Source: Gemmobacter sp. 24YEA27
Lineage (GTDB): Bacteria; Pseudomonadota; Alphaproteobacteria; Rhodobacterales; Rhodobacteraceae
Reading direction: 5' to 3'
NCBI RefSeq assembly: GCF_030052995.1
Contig: NZ_JASJPW010000009.1
Span: 5,962-69,961 of the forward strand
Length of the DNA: 64,000 bases
The position numbers were made by a program, and so were the translations under genes. How positions within the stretch are numbered: position 1 is the stretch's first letter; every line of letters begins with the position of its first letter. This document shows positions 40,037 to 49,476 of the stretch, piece by piece. The notes under the pieces are model-generated. The model worked only from the letters and a program-made list of their open reading frames with translations, was not told where the DNA came from and searched no databases.

Positions 40037-40125
40037 GCCGGAGCTTTGGGGAAATTCTTGCGCATTGTAGGTGTACAGATGGGGTATTCGGCTGGCTTCC
40101 CATCCAGGCTCCAGACTCATTGACT

Positions 40126-40919
40126 TTAGAGCCAGAAGAGGACGGTTGCGGCGAGTGCTATGGCCGAGAGAAAGACGATGGGGCACCTGGCTTCTCTTGT
40201 CGCAACCCGCCGCCAATCCTTGAGCCTGCCGAACATGATCTCAATGCGGTTGCGGCGTTTATAGCGGCGTTTGTCGTCCCCGATGGCTTTCTTTCTGCCC
40301 TTCCTGCCGGGGATGCATGCCTTTATCCCTTTGTCTTTTAACGCATCTCTGAACCAGTCAGCATCATATCCCCGGTCAGCCAGCATCCACTCTGCCTGCG
40401 GCAGGCTGCGCAGCATGGCAGCGGCTCCGGTATAGTCGTTGACGGGGCCTGCGGTGATGAACATGCTGATCGGGCGGCCCTGAGCATCGGCGAAGGCATG
40501 AAGCTTCGTGTTCATCCCACCCTTCGTGCGCCCGATCAGCCTGCCGCGCCCCCCTTTTTTAACCGCAGGCTGGAGGCCGTGCGATGCGCTTTCAGATACT
40601 TGCGCAGGCTCACTCGAACGCATGGCGTTCGCCTGCTCACTTCGATCATAATCGTCTTCTCGTCAGCAGCCTCGGCGGCCAGGCCGGTCATGAAACGGGT
40701 GAACACACCCATCCGGCTCCAGTGATTCCATCGGTTGTAGAGGGTCTTGGGCGGGCCGTATTCACGGGGTGCGTCACACCAGCGCAAGCCATTGCGATTG
40801 ATAAAGATTATGCCACTCAGCACACGGCGATCATCTACGCGCGGCTTACCATGGCTGTTGGGAAAGAACGGCTCAAGCCGCGCCATCTGCGCGTCTGTCA
40901 GCCAGAAAAGATTGCTCAT
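40126..40919 (-). CDS. IS5-family transposase in two frames (OrfA/OrfB), with damaged catalytic segment
   Basis: OrfA (40919-40536) has the DUF4096-type start (FWLTDAQMARLEPFFPNSHG; WCDAPREYGPPKTLYNRW). OrfB (ending 40126) carries GGMNTKLHAFADAQGRP, MLADRGYDADWFRDAL (second Asp) and RRNRIEIMFGRLKDWR (Glu). A -1 slip at A6G6 would join them. The usual MIDATYLKAHRT segment with the first catalytic Asp is altered: about 12 extra residues (VSRRTPCVRVSLR) sit between MIE and KYLKAHRT, from a 36-bp palindromic insertion. The enzyme is probably inactive. Confidence 0.85.
40549..40560 (-). other. Programmed -1 frameshift run (A6G6) of the IS transposase
   Basis: On the minus strand six A are followed by six G where OrfA and OrfB overlap. 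IS427-group elements use such runs to make the OrfAB fusion. Inferred from position and the known mechanism of the group. Confidence 0.6.
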
Positions 40920-40983
40920 CAGAAGGGCCTCCTGGCGCCTCCTGAATCATCGAACAAGGCGATATTCAATGGGTCCTGACCCT

Positions 40984-41150
40984 GGCAACCTCCTCGACCC
41001 GGTCACGCCAGCGGTCGAGATACCATTCCATCTCCTCCCGCCCTCCGGCGCGGAACCGCACGGTCAACGACCCGTCCTCCAGCCTTTCCGAACTCTGCTT
41101 TGGATGGAACATGCAGCTGCGCGCCTCGTCGCGTGCCTTGGCTGGTAGCC
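40984..41150 (-). pseudogene. WYL-domain regulator, C-terminal remnant
   Basis: On the minus strand the segment translates as ARDEARSCMFHPKQSSERLE followed by DGSLTVRFRAGGREEMEWYL and DRWRDRVEEVA, which matches the C-terminal part of WYL-domain (YafY/DeoR-like) regulators, whose pattern is HPSQ...DGSL.L.F...EI..W.L.WG..V.V. The rest of the gene is missing and the IS abuts its end. Confidence 0.55.
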
Positions 41151-41194
41151 TTCAACCCGATCACAGGAGCCGTGAGTGTTGCAGCACATCCATG

Positions 41195-41222
41195 AAAAAG
41201 CCCGCATTTCTGCGAGCCTTTT
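41195..41222 (-). terminator. Intrinsic terminator of the malonate/amino-acid operon
   Basis: On the minus strand a stem AAGGCTCGCA / TGCGGGCTTT with a GAAA loop (two G-T pairs) runs into a T tract, 25 bases past the substrate-binding protein stop. It has all the parts of a factor-independent terminator. Confidence 0.75.
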
Positions 41223-41246
41223 GCCTTTCTGTCCTGCATCCGTCGT

Positions 41247-42017
41247 TCAGCCGCGCGGTTTGCCGTAGATGTCGAAATCGAAATATTTGTCGGCAATCTC
41301 ATCATAGGTGCCATTGTCGAGAATGGCTTTGAGCCCGGTGTTGAATTTTTCGATATTCTCGTCGCCTTTACGGAAGGCAGCACCGATGCTCAGCGGCGGA
41401 TAGGTCTCATCTTCAACCACTGCGAGAGCTTTGAAACCGGCCCCATCAGCTGAGCCGAGAAAGGCGAGCGAGCCCATCCGGCCCGCGAGGACGACATCGA
41501 CACGCCCGGCGACCAGATCGGCCAGCAATTCATCCTGCGCCTGATAGACCTTGATCTCAGCCTGGCCATCAAATTTGCGATTCAGATATTCCTCATGAGC
41601 GCTGCCAGTCTGCACGCCCAGCAGGGTGCTTTTCATGATATCGGCATCATTCGGATCAAACTTCATATCCTTCTGGCCGATATAGATCGCGTTGGAGGAA
41701 TAATAGGGGTCTGAGAAGTCAACCACTTCCAGCCGCTTCGGCGTGATGCTCATCGAGGCGATGATCATATCGATCTTTTTGGTTTCCAGCGCGGGAATGA
41801 TGCCATTCCAGGCCACCGGCTCAATGACGCAATCCAGTGCGGCAGCGGCACAGACCGCTGTTACCAACTCAACCTCAAACCCATGAAAGGAGCCGTCCGC
41901 TTCCTGCCAGCTCATGGGTTTATAGGGGGCGGAATCCATCCCGACTTTCAGCTGCTGGGCCATAGCCGGCGCGGCAAAGGCCAGCATCGCGGCAAGGGTA
42001 AGTGCCGTTTTTTTCAT
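41247..42017 (-). CDS. ABC transporter substrate-binding protein (polar amino acid family)
   Basis: The 256-residue type-3 binding protein has a signal peptide ending AMAQQ. It has the family segments SAPYKPMSW, AWNGIIPALETKKIDMII and MSITPKRLEVVDFSDPYY, whose Arg binds the ligand carboxylate. The Asp that normally binds the free alpha-amino group (HisJ Asp161, in IDAAFQDE) is replaced: here the site reads VDVVLAGR, so Gly stands in its place. This suggests a ligand with a blocked amino group, such as an N-acyl amino acid or opine. It is the last gene of a seven-gene minus-strand operon. Confidence 0.9.
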   Translation of the reverse strand: MKKTALTLAAMLAFAAPAMAQQLKVGMDSAPYKPMSWQEADGSFHGFEVELVTAVCAAAALDCVIEPVAWNGIIPALETKKIDMIIASMSITPKRLEVVDFSDPYYSSNAIYIGQKDMKFDPNDADIMKSTLLGVQTGSAHEEYLNRKFDGQAEIKVYQAQDELLADLVAGRVDVVLAGRMGSLAFLGSADGAGFKALAVVEDETYPPLSIGAAFRKGDENIEKFNTGLKAILDNGTYDEIADKYFDFDIYGKPRG

Positions 42018-42098
42018 TGGTGTTTCTCCATGTTGGTCGTTCGTTTCTTGTTAAAACCGTTTAAGCTCCAGCAATTGCGCAGAGGAACATGCCCGCCC

Positions 42099-42901
42099 TC
42101 ACCTTTTCGCCAGGTTGAAACGCCTCTCGACGATGCCGAGCGCCTGCACGACCAGGAAGGTCAGAACCAGATAGATGCCGGCGATGAACAACAAAGGCTC
42201 ATAGGTCAGCAAAGTGTCGTGGCGCGCCTGGACAACAATCGCATACATCTCGGGCACCGTGACGGTGGCGATCAGGGGAATTGCCTTCAGCTGCAAAACC
42301 GTCTCGCCCGCGAGGGTGGGGAGGGCCTGGCGCAGGGCCAGCGGCAGCCAGATACGGCGAAAGATCCTGGCCTTTGACATGCCGAAGGCCTGGCCCGCCT
42401 CGATTTCACCGCGGCCGACTCCGGCAAAAGCACCGCGCATGATCTCGCCCGAATAGGCAGCGTAGTTCAGCGACAGGGCCAGAACCGCAAAAGGCCTGGC
42501 CTCGCGCACATGGGGCCAGAAAATGGTTTCACGGATGCCCGGGATTTGGGTGATCATCGCGCCGACGCCGAAATAGAACAGCCAGAGCTGCATCAGGAGC
42601 GGCGTCCCCGGAAGGTCGTGCAATAGGCGACGGAAAGCCAGCGCAGCGGTCCGCGTGACACCACCTGCGCCAGACCCAGTGGCAGCGCCAGCAGGAAGCC
42701 GAACACAACCGATGCGGCCCAGATCGCAATGGTGATTTTGAAACCGTTCCAGAACTTTGGCAGATATTGGGGCAGCCAGTCCCACTGCAGTCCCGTCACA
42801 ATCGCGTAAAGAATGGCCAGCCCGATCGCGATATAGATGACGCGGTAAAGGGGCAAAGCGGCACGCAACCCGCGCGCGGATGAAAAGGCAAGCTCGCTCA
42901 T
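42099..42901 (-). CDS. Amino acid ABC transporter permease (HisM type; frameshifted in this sequence)
   Basis: The start reads MSELAFSSARGLRAALPLYR and the frame is lost at FRG; it resumes one base off as TPLLMQLWLFYFGVGAMITQ. Adding one base to the C4 run at 42606-42609 restores a continuous permease of about 267 residues with the standard inner-membrane signature YSGEIMRGAFAGVGRGEIEA. Its start overlaps the HisQ-type stop by 4 bases. It forms the transmembrane pair with the next permease. Confidence 0.88.
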
Positions 42902-43622
42902 CTGTGTTTCACCGTGCCGCGGCTGTAGCGCGCCTCAAGCTGATTGAAGACGAGCCGCGAAATCAGCGTGATCGTCAGATAGAGGGCCGAGGCCGCAAGA
43001 AAGAAGGTCATGTAATGTTTGGTGCTGCCCGCCGCTTGTTTGGCCACCAGAGCAAGTTCCGAAAAGCCGACCACCGACAGGAGCGCGGTCTCTTTGGTGG
43101 CAATGACCCAAAGGTTTGAAAGTCCTGGCAGGGCACGTGGCACCAGAAGGGGCAGCGTCACGCGACGGAAGGCCGTCCATTTCGCCATACCATAGGCCGA
43201 GGCGGCCTCGTGACAGCCGGTTGGAATGGCCTGGATCGCTCCCCTGATCACCTCGGTGCTATAGGCGCCTTGCACGGTTGCGATCACCATCACGCCTGCC
43301 ATGGCGCCATTGACGTTGATCGGGCCAAGGCCAAAGTGGCCAGCCAGGGCGTTCAGACCCGCCGTCCCCGCATAAAAGAGGATCAGGATCAGGATCAGCT
43401 CCGGCACGGCCCTGATCAGAGTTGTGTAGATGGCCAGCAATTCTTTCAGCCAGGGCGGTCCGTAGACCTTGCCCATTGCGCCGCCAATGCCGATCAGCTG
43501 GCCCAAAAGATACCCCCCAGGGCGATCTGTACGGTCTTGAGCGCACCCCAGAGCAGTGCGCCGCCCCAGCCGGGTGAGTCCCAGGCGAGAAGGCTCCAGT
43601 CGGTGATATTCAGAAGATCCAT
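42898..43622 (-). CDS. Amino acid ABC transporter permease (HisQ type; frameshifted in this sequence)
   Basis: The gene starts at ATG 43622 (MDLLNITDWSLLAWDSPGWG) and changes frame at the C6 run 43513-43518; one added base gives KTVQIALGGYLLGQLIGIGG and then an open frame through the permease signature YSTEVIRGAIQAIPTGCHEA. Intact length would be about 241 residues. It lies 10 bases after the ATPase stop... on the minus strand the ATPase gene precedes it. Together with the HisM-type permease it makes the membrane channel of the importer. Confidence 0.88.
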
Positions 43623-43632
43623 CAGCCCCGCC

Positions 43633-44409
43633 TCAGTATTTCGGTGCGAGGAAGGCGCGCAGTGCCTCGGATTTCGGCGCGTCGAAAACTTCCGCCGGAT
43701 GGCCCTGCTCTTCGATCACTCCATTGCGCAGGAAGATGATTTCGCTGGCAACATTGCGGGCAAACTGCATCTCATGCGTCACAAGGATCATGGTCCGGCC
43801 TTCGCGGGCGAGATCAGCAATGACCGAAAGCACCTCGCCCACCAGTTCCGGATCCAGGGCAGAGGTCGGCTCGTCAAACAACATGGCATGCGGGTCAACC
43901 GCCAGGGCGCGTGCAATCGCGGCGCGTTGCTTTTGCCCGCCCGAGAGCATCTCGGGAAAGGTGTCACGCTTGGCCAGCAATCCGACGCGGTCGAGCAGCC
44001 GTTCGGCATTGGCAATCGCCGCATCACGGTTCTGGCCCAGCACCTGGACCGGCGCCTCGATCACATTTTCCAGCACGGTGCGATGCGGCCAGAGGTTGAA
44101 GGCCTGGAACACCATCCCGAGCCGCGCCCGCAGGCGGTTAAGCTGCGCCGCGTTAGCTGCGCGCAGGCCCCCCTTTCCGTCAGACCTGGTTTCAACCAGC
44201 TCACCATGCAGCCGCACCTCGCCCGCTGTCGGGGTTTCAAGAAAGTTAATGCAGCGCAACATGGTCGACTTGCCCGAACCCGAGCCGCCGATGATCGCAA
44301 TCACGTCACCGGAATGGGCCGTCAGAGAAACCCCTTTCAGCACCTCCAGGTCGCCAAAACGCTTGCGCAGCCCGGTCAGCTGAACCGCCACCTTTCTTTC
44401 CGCCATCAA
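43633..44409 (-). CDS. Amino acid ABC transporter ATP-binding protein (HisP/GlnQ type)
   Basis: The 258-residue ATPase has Walker A GGSGSGKSTMLR, Q-loop region MVFQAFNLWPH, signature LSGGQKQRAAIARAL and Walker B MLFDEPTSALDPELV, followed by the H-loop VTHEMQFAR. This is the PAAT subfamily that powers polar amino acid and opine importers. It lies between the M20 peptidase gene and the two permease genes in the same operon. Confidence 0.95.
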   Translation of the reverse strand: MMAERKVAVQLTGLRKRFGDLEVLKGVSLTAHSGDVIAIIGGSGSGKSTMLRCINFLETPTAGEVRLHGELVETRSDGKGGLRAANAAQLNRLRARLGMVFQAFNLWPHRTVLENVIEAPVQVLGQNRDAAIANAERLLDRVGLLAKRDTFPEMLSGGQKQRAAIARALAVDPHAMLFDEPTSALDPELVGEVLSVIADLAREGRTMILVTHEMQFARNVASEIIFLRNGVIEEQGHPAEVFDAPKSEALRAFLAPKY

Positions 44410-44449
44410 CTCGCCTCTCCTGTGGTGGTCGTCGGTTGTCTCATAGCCT

Positions 44450-45859
44450 TCACGCGCTGTTTTTCGGCTGCGGGGACAGCCCGGGCGTTCCGATATCCCA
44501 GAAAAGACCCGTCATCCCGATCAGCCCCTGACGCAGTACCGGCATCAGAGCATGTTCATCCGGCGCGTGCTGGTTGCAGCCCGCATAGCTGTGCGGGATC
44601 CAGATTGTTGGCAGACCCAGAATATCGGCAAAGCAATCATTGGGCAGCGAGCCGCCCAGATTGGGCAAGAGATGCGGCGCAAGGCCGGTGCTTTCCTCCA
44701 GCGAACCCGCCGTAAACTGCACCCAGGGGTGATCGGGATCCAGCCGCGTCGCGGGGAAATAGCCGGTGTCTGTCATGGTGATCTGCACCATTCCGAAGCC
44801 CGCCTGATCCAGGTGGCGTCGCAGGGCCGGAAGGATTTCCTCCGGATCGGTCCCGACCACATAGCGCAGCTGACAGGTGGCATGGGCTTCACCTGCGATG
44901 GCATTCACCGGCGCTTCGGGCCGCCCCGATTTCATCGCCAGCACTGCAAAACTGTTCCAGCCAAAGACCCGCTCCGTCTGGCTCAGGCTTTCCTCTCCCC
45001 AGTCGGGGTCGAGGGCAAAGCCGGCCTCCGGTACGGGCAGAACCGCCAGCACCTCGCGAATGCGCGGGGTCAGCGTGTCGGGACGCCATTCCGGCACCTG
45101 GATCTGGCCCCGCTGGTCGGTAATCACCGCCAGAGCATGGGCCAGAATGATCGCGGGATCTGCGATCAACCCGCCAAAATTACCCGAATGATGCGCGCCC
45201 TGGCGCAAATCAACGCTCAGCCGGAAGGTCAGTGAACTGCGCGATCCGGTGAAAATCATCGGCCTGGCGGGGTCAATGCGTGGTCCGTCCGAGGCGATCA
45301 GCACATCGGCCTCCAGAAGCGCGGCCTCGCTGCGGCAAAACTCCTGCAACCCGGGGGAGCCCGCCTCTTCCCCCATCTCTATCAGGAGTTTCGCGTTGAA
45401 GCCCAGCCGGCCGCGCGATGCGATCACCTGCTGAAGCGCGGTCAGGTTGACCAGATGCTGGCCCTTGTTATCTGCCGTTCCCCGGCCATAGACCCGGTCA
45501 TCTTCCTGCTGCAACCGGAAGGGAGAGAGCCCTTCACGCCAGTCTTCGGCCTGGCCATGAACGACATCCCCATGGCCATAGATCAGCACTGTCGGCAGGC
45601 CCGGATCTTCGATGCGACTCGCCAGCAGAAAAGGCGGCCCGCCCTGTTCGGGGTTGTCATGAAGGACGGATCCGAAGCCAAGCGCCTGCAGCCTTGGCTG
45701 CAGATCCAGGGTCAGATAGGCCAGCAGCTCGGGCGCGGCTGCGGGGTTCTGGCTTTCACTGGGGCGGGACAAAAGGGCGGCAAGGTCCGCGAGAAAAGCC
45801 CCGTTGTCGAAATATGCGACGGCATTGCGCAGCGCGGCGTTACGGGTGGGCAATGTCAT
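44450..45859 (-). CDS. M20-family metallopeptidase
   Basis: The 469-residue protein is an M20 (CPG2/DapE-like) exopeptidase or deacylase. Metal-site motifs are YGHGDVVHGQ, GRGTADNKGQH and EMGEEAGSPGL (catalytic Glu pair); the final His lies in HSYAGCNQHAPDEH. The dimerisation domain (about 200-320) is present. Its start overlaps the malonyl-CoA synthetase stop by 4 bases (ATGA), so the two are coupled, and the amino-acid importer follows. I infer that it cleaves an imported N-acyl (perhaps N-malonyl) amino acid or dipeptide. Confidence 0.9.
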   Translation of the reverse strand: MTLPTRNAALRNAVAYFDNGAFLADLAALLSRPSESQNPAAAPELLAYLTLDLQPRLQALGFGSVLHDNPEQGGPPFLLASRIEDPGLPTVLIYGHGDVVHGQAEDWREGLSPFRLQQEDDRVYGRGTADNKGQHLVNLTALQQVIASRGRLGFNAKLLIEMGEEAGSPGLQEFCRSEAALLEADVLIASDGPRIDPARPMIFTGSRSSLTFRLSVDLRQGAHHSGNFGGLIADPAIILAHALAVITDQRGQIQVPEWRPDTLTPRIREVLAVLPVPEAGFALDPDWGEESLSQTERVFGWNSFAVLAMKSGRPEAPVNAIAGEAHATCQLRYVVGTDPEEILPALRRHLDQAGFGMVQITMTDTGYFPATRLDPDHPWVQFTAGSLEESTGLAPHLLPNLGGSLPNDCFADILGLPTIWIPHSYAGCNQHAPDEHALMPVLRQGLIGMTGLFWDIGTPGLSPQPKNSA

Positions 45860-47423
45860 GGTGCCTCATGGAGTTGGCTCTGGGTTTGCCCGGAGGCGTT
45901 GGATCCGTCCGGATCGGGTGCGACCGCGGAATATTGCTCTCGCAGCAGGTTTTTTTGCACCTTTCCCATCGTGTTGCGCGGAAGCTCTGCGATGAAGATC
46001 ACCCGTTTTGGCTGTTTGAAACGTGCGAGCTGCGTTGCCAGCGCGGCGATGATCGCGTCTCCGGTCAGGGCCGAAGTGCCGGTGGGCACCACGATTGCCG
46101 TCACCGCCTCGCCAAAATCCGGGTGCGGCACGCCGATCACGGCGGATTCCAGGACGCCGGGGATCTCGTCGATCGCGGCTTCCACTTCTTTGGGGTAGAC
46201 GTTGTAGCCGCCGGTGATGATCAGGTCTTTGCCGCGTCCGACGATATGGACATAGCCCCGGTCATCAATGCGACCGAGGTCGCCGGTGATGAAGAAGCCA
46301 TTGGCGCGCAGCTCTGCCGCCGTCTTCTCCGGCATCCGCCAATAGCCCCTGAAGACATTGGCGCCGCGCACCTCGATCATGCCGATCTCGCCCTGCGGCA
46401 GCTCCGCGCCGGTCTCCGGATCGGTTACGATCACCTCGGTCCCCGGCAGCGGCAATCCGACTGTGCCTGCCACCCTGTCTCCGGTATAGGGGTTCGAGGT
46501 GTTCATATTCGTTTCGGTCATGCCATAGCGTTCCAGAATGGCGTGGCCGGTGCGTGCGCGCCATTCGCGGTGGGTTTCCGCCAGCAGCGGCGCAGAGCCG
46601 GAGATGAAGAGGCGCATATGCGCGGTGGTTGCCGTGTTCAGCCGCGCCTCGGCCAGCAGCCTTGTATAGAAGGTTGGCACCCCCATCAGCACCGTGGCGC
46701 GGTCCATCAGACCGAGGATGCGGTCAGGGTCAAATTTCGGCAGCAGGATCATCGATGCGCCCGAGAAGAGCGTCACATTGGTCGCGACGAACAAGCCATG
46801 GGTATGAAAGATCGGCAGCGCATGGATCAGCAGGTCGCTTGCCGTAAAGTGCCATGCCTCGCGCAGGCTCAGCGCGTTCGAGACCAGGTTGCCATGGGTC
46901 AGCATCGCCCCTTTGACCGCCCCGTCGTCCCCGAGGTGTAAAGGAGCGCCGCCAGATCATCCGCCTCACGCGGCAGGGTGGCGAAATCACCGGGCGCGGC
47001 CTTTGCCGCTTCGGTCAGGCTGCCCTGGCCTTCTGCATCCAGCGTCACCACCCGCGCCCCGGCCTTTTCGGCGGTCGCCGCCAGATCGCCGGCGCGGGCC
47101 GGATCGCAGACAAAGAGAGCGGGCTCTGCATCGCCGATAAAATAGGCGATCTCGGCCGGGGTATAGCCGGTGTTCAGCGGCAGGAAGACCGCGCCCGCCC
47201 GCAGCGTGGCGAGGTAGAGGATGATCGCCTCAACCGATTTTTCCACCTGCACCGCCACCCGGTCGCCGGGGACCACGCCAAGCCCGCTCAGCGCATGCGC
47301 CATTTTCCCGCTGCGCCGGGTCAGTTCGGTATAGCTGATCCGCTCGCCGCCCGGGGTTTCGATGGCGGTCGCCCCGGGATCTGTGATGGAGCGGGTCAGA
47401 ATGTCGAAAAGATTGGCGGACAT
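45856..47423 (-). CDS. matB: Malonyl-CoA synthetase (MatB-like; frameshifted in this sequence)
   Basis: An acyl-CoA synthetase of about 522 residues is split at the AMP-binding loop: LYTSGTTGRSKG ends one frame and AMLTHGNLVSNAL resumes another. One base added to the C4 run 46908-46911 joins them. Further motifs are RYGMTETNMNTSNPYTGDRV and the C-terminal lysine segment MGKVQKNLLRE. The combination with malonyl-CoA decarboxylase directly upstream identifies the malonate-specific MatB group; MatB makes malonyl-CoA from malonate, ATP and CoA. ATG 47423 is chosen for its AGGA ribosome site. Confidence 0.85.
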
Positions 47424-47448
47424 GGCATATTCCTGCAAAGGCGGGCTG

Positions 47449-48808
47449 TCAGAGGCGGGGGACGGGCTTCGCGGCCTTCACCGCGTCTGAGGCGACGATG
47501 TCACCACGCTCGGCAAAGCCCTCATGGTTCACTTCGATCTGGCTGAGGTCGTAGAGGTAATTGACCATCAGCCCATGCGACTGTTTCAACCCATTCTCCG
47601 AGACGTCTCCCAGAAAATTCAGCAGTTCCAGCCGGGCGCCGTTGCCCAGATGGAAGCGCGCCACCGGATCGATAACACGCCCCACCTTGTCGCGGGCGCT
47701 GAGGAAATAGCTGGCAGCGGCGGCCAGAAGCGGCGCGCGGATCTCGGCGCCATCCTCATGCCAGTCCGGCTGGTCGAGAGCGGTGAAAACAAGACGTTGC
47801 TCCGGGTGATCAGGTCGGAGGTCTCGTCCTTGCGCTGCGCGTAAAGCCAGGCGGCAAAGCCCGGCACCGGCGACAGGGTGACGAAGGTCCTGATATTCGG
47901 GCATTCGGCCTTCAGTTCCTCGACCACCTGTTTGATCAGGAAATTGCCGAAGGAAACCCCCGCCAGCCCTTTCTGGGTGTTGGAAATGGAATAGAAGACC
48001 GCGGTATCGGCCTCTTCCGCGCGGATCGGCCGGCGTGTGAGGTCCAGAAGCTCTGCCACATTGTCGGGACTGGCGCGGGTCAGCGCGACCTCGACGAAAA
48101 TCAGCGGCTCATCGGTCAGCTGCGGGTGAAAAAACCCATAGCAGCGCCGGTCGCCGGGCTGCAGGCGGTTGCGCAGATCGTCCCAGTTGCGGATCGCATG
48201 CACGGCCTCGTAGCGGATGATCTTTTCAAGAATACTGGCCGGGGTGTTCCAGTCGATACGGCGCAGGCCAAGGAAGCCCGGTTGAACCAGGACCCGAAGA
48301 GATGCGCGAAATCCTGGTCGACCCGCCGCAGCTCCGGCTGGTCGCGCAGATGGCCGATGAGCTCCTCGCGCATCCTGACCAGCGCCGCAGTGCCGCCCGG
48401 TGCAAGGTTCAGGCGCCGCAGCAATTCCTGGCGGCGCGGCTCGGAGGCGCTGTGCAGTGCCTCCATCGGCCCGGCCGCGTCGGGAGCCTGTTGCAGGGCG
48501 GCCAGAGCGGCCTGCACCGCCTTCGGGTCGGGGCCGAAATCATCGGCCAGTGCCCGAAGGAAGGCCAGCCGCCCCTCAGGCCCCGCATCCTCAAAAGCCG
48601 CCAGCAGGGCACGCGCAATCACCACGCCCGAGGCCTCTCCGCGCCGCGACAGGAGGCGCGCGCCCAGCTCCGTCAGATCAGGGGGCGGGAGCCTGTCGCG
48701 CCGGACCCCTGCGCGCCAGCCCATAAAGCGCCGGCCACGTTCGCTCAGGCTCTCAAACAGATCGCCCAGCAGCGAAGGGCGGGATGAAGCAGATCCGGTT
48801 CTGGACAT
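47449..48808 (-). CDS. matA: Malonyl-CoA decarboxylase (two frameshifts in this sequence)
   Basis: Three frames join into one protein of about 453 residues. The breaks are at CCC 48277-48279 (LFGSWFNRG then FLGLRRIDWNTPASILEKII) and GGG 47804-47806 (DLITP then EQRLVFTALDQPDW); one added base at each restores the frame. Family segments include SNTQKGLAGVSFGNFLIKQV, FVTLSPVPGFAAWL (catalytic Ser) and NGLKQSHGLMVNYLYDL (catalytic His). It converts malonyl-CoA to acetyl-CoA and CO2. As first gene of the operon, with MatB next, it supplies malonate catabolism. Confidence 0.88.
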
Positions 48809-48903
48809 GACATGGTTTCCGGTTTGATGCGCCGGTAGAGTGCTGACCCCAAGGCCGGCAAAGGCCCGCGATCACCTTCATGATATATGCATTGCAACAC
48901 ACG

Positions 48904-48916
48904 TTGTATATAACAA
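48904..48916. promoter_or_regulatory. Candidate MatR-like operator upstream of the malonate operon
   Basis: TTGT and ACAA arms flank ATATA, about 95 bp upstream of the malonyl-CoA decarboxylase start. A second imperfect arm pair (GCAAC/GTTG) overlaps on the left. GntR-type MatR of rhizobia binds a TTGTATACAA-like palindrome, so the resemblance is notable. No matR gene is in the window. Confidence 0.45.
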
Positions 48917-48939
48917 TCTTTCAGATGGATTAACGACGG

Positions 48940-49296
48940 CTAAAAGAAGAGAAAATTGGCATCGCCATCGGTTGAGACGATGGCACCAGGGGTTCCCACT
49001 GTCCCCTGTCCCTGTGCTTTTTTTGCGGAATGGCCGTCGACCGCCCAGGTATCGAAAGTCACGTAACTGTCGGCCCGGCAGCGTGTCAGACTCATCGCAC
49101 ACGGGCGCATCCGCGCGGCACCAGGCGTTGCCCGGATCGCGGTCTCATTCGCCCTGGCGACCTTGCAAGTGGTGTTGTAGAATTTCAGCTCGTTCCCGTC
49201 AGCCTGGATATGGCTGCCGGCCACCATCACCGCGCCGCAATCGACCACGGCCTTTTGCGGATCCTGCACCGTCCGGGCGATGGTCGGCGCGACCAC
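48940..49296 (-). CDS. Hypothetical protein
   Basis: The frame reads as normal protein (VVDCGAVMVAGSHIQADGNE; KFYNTTCKVARANETAIR; SYVTFDTWAVDGHSA) with four or more cysteines, which hints at an exported disulfide protein, but no signal peptide is seen. Only a GTG at 49296 is available as start, so the N-terminus may be missing or broken by another indel. The family is not recognised. Confidence 0.4.
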   Translation of the reverse strand: MVAPTIARTVQDPQKAVVDCGAVMVAGSHIQADGNELKFYNTTCKVARANETAIRATPGAARMRPCAMSLTRCRADSYVTFDTWAVDGHSAKKAQGQGTVGTPGAIVSTDGDANFLFF

Positions 49297-49476
49297 AAGG
49301 CCGCGCAGGCCGCCGGGTCTGAATCTCGGACCATGGGTCCTGTGGCTTCTGCCGCAGCCGCGTCACATCACATCTGGCAGATGGCCGGCGCCTCCGGCGG
49401 GGATATCTTGATCCGAAAAGACGGGGCTTTGTTCCCGGCCCGGATAGCCCGGGACAGGGACGGGGCAGCGCCCCTC

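Larger units (their letters stand above)
40106..40983 (-). mobile_element. IS5-family element, IS427-like group (about 880 bp)
   Basis: Imperfect terminal inverted repeats match at 14 of 18 positions (40106-40123 against the complement of 40966-40983, both ending CATTGA inward). The two overlapping transposase frames on the minus strand and the A6G6 slippage run are typical of this group. Exact ends are uncertain by a few bases and no target duplication is recognised. Confidence 0.8.

Noticed and set aside
43210..46941. Long plus-strand frames opposite the ABC/M20/MatB genes
   Set aside because: Compositional shadows of clear minus-strand genes.
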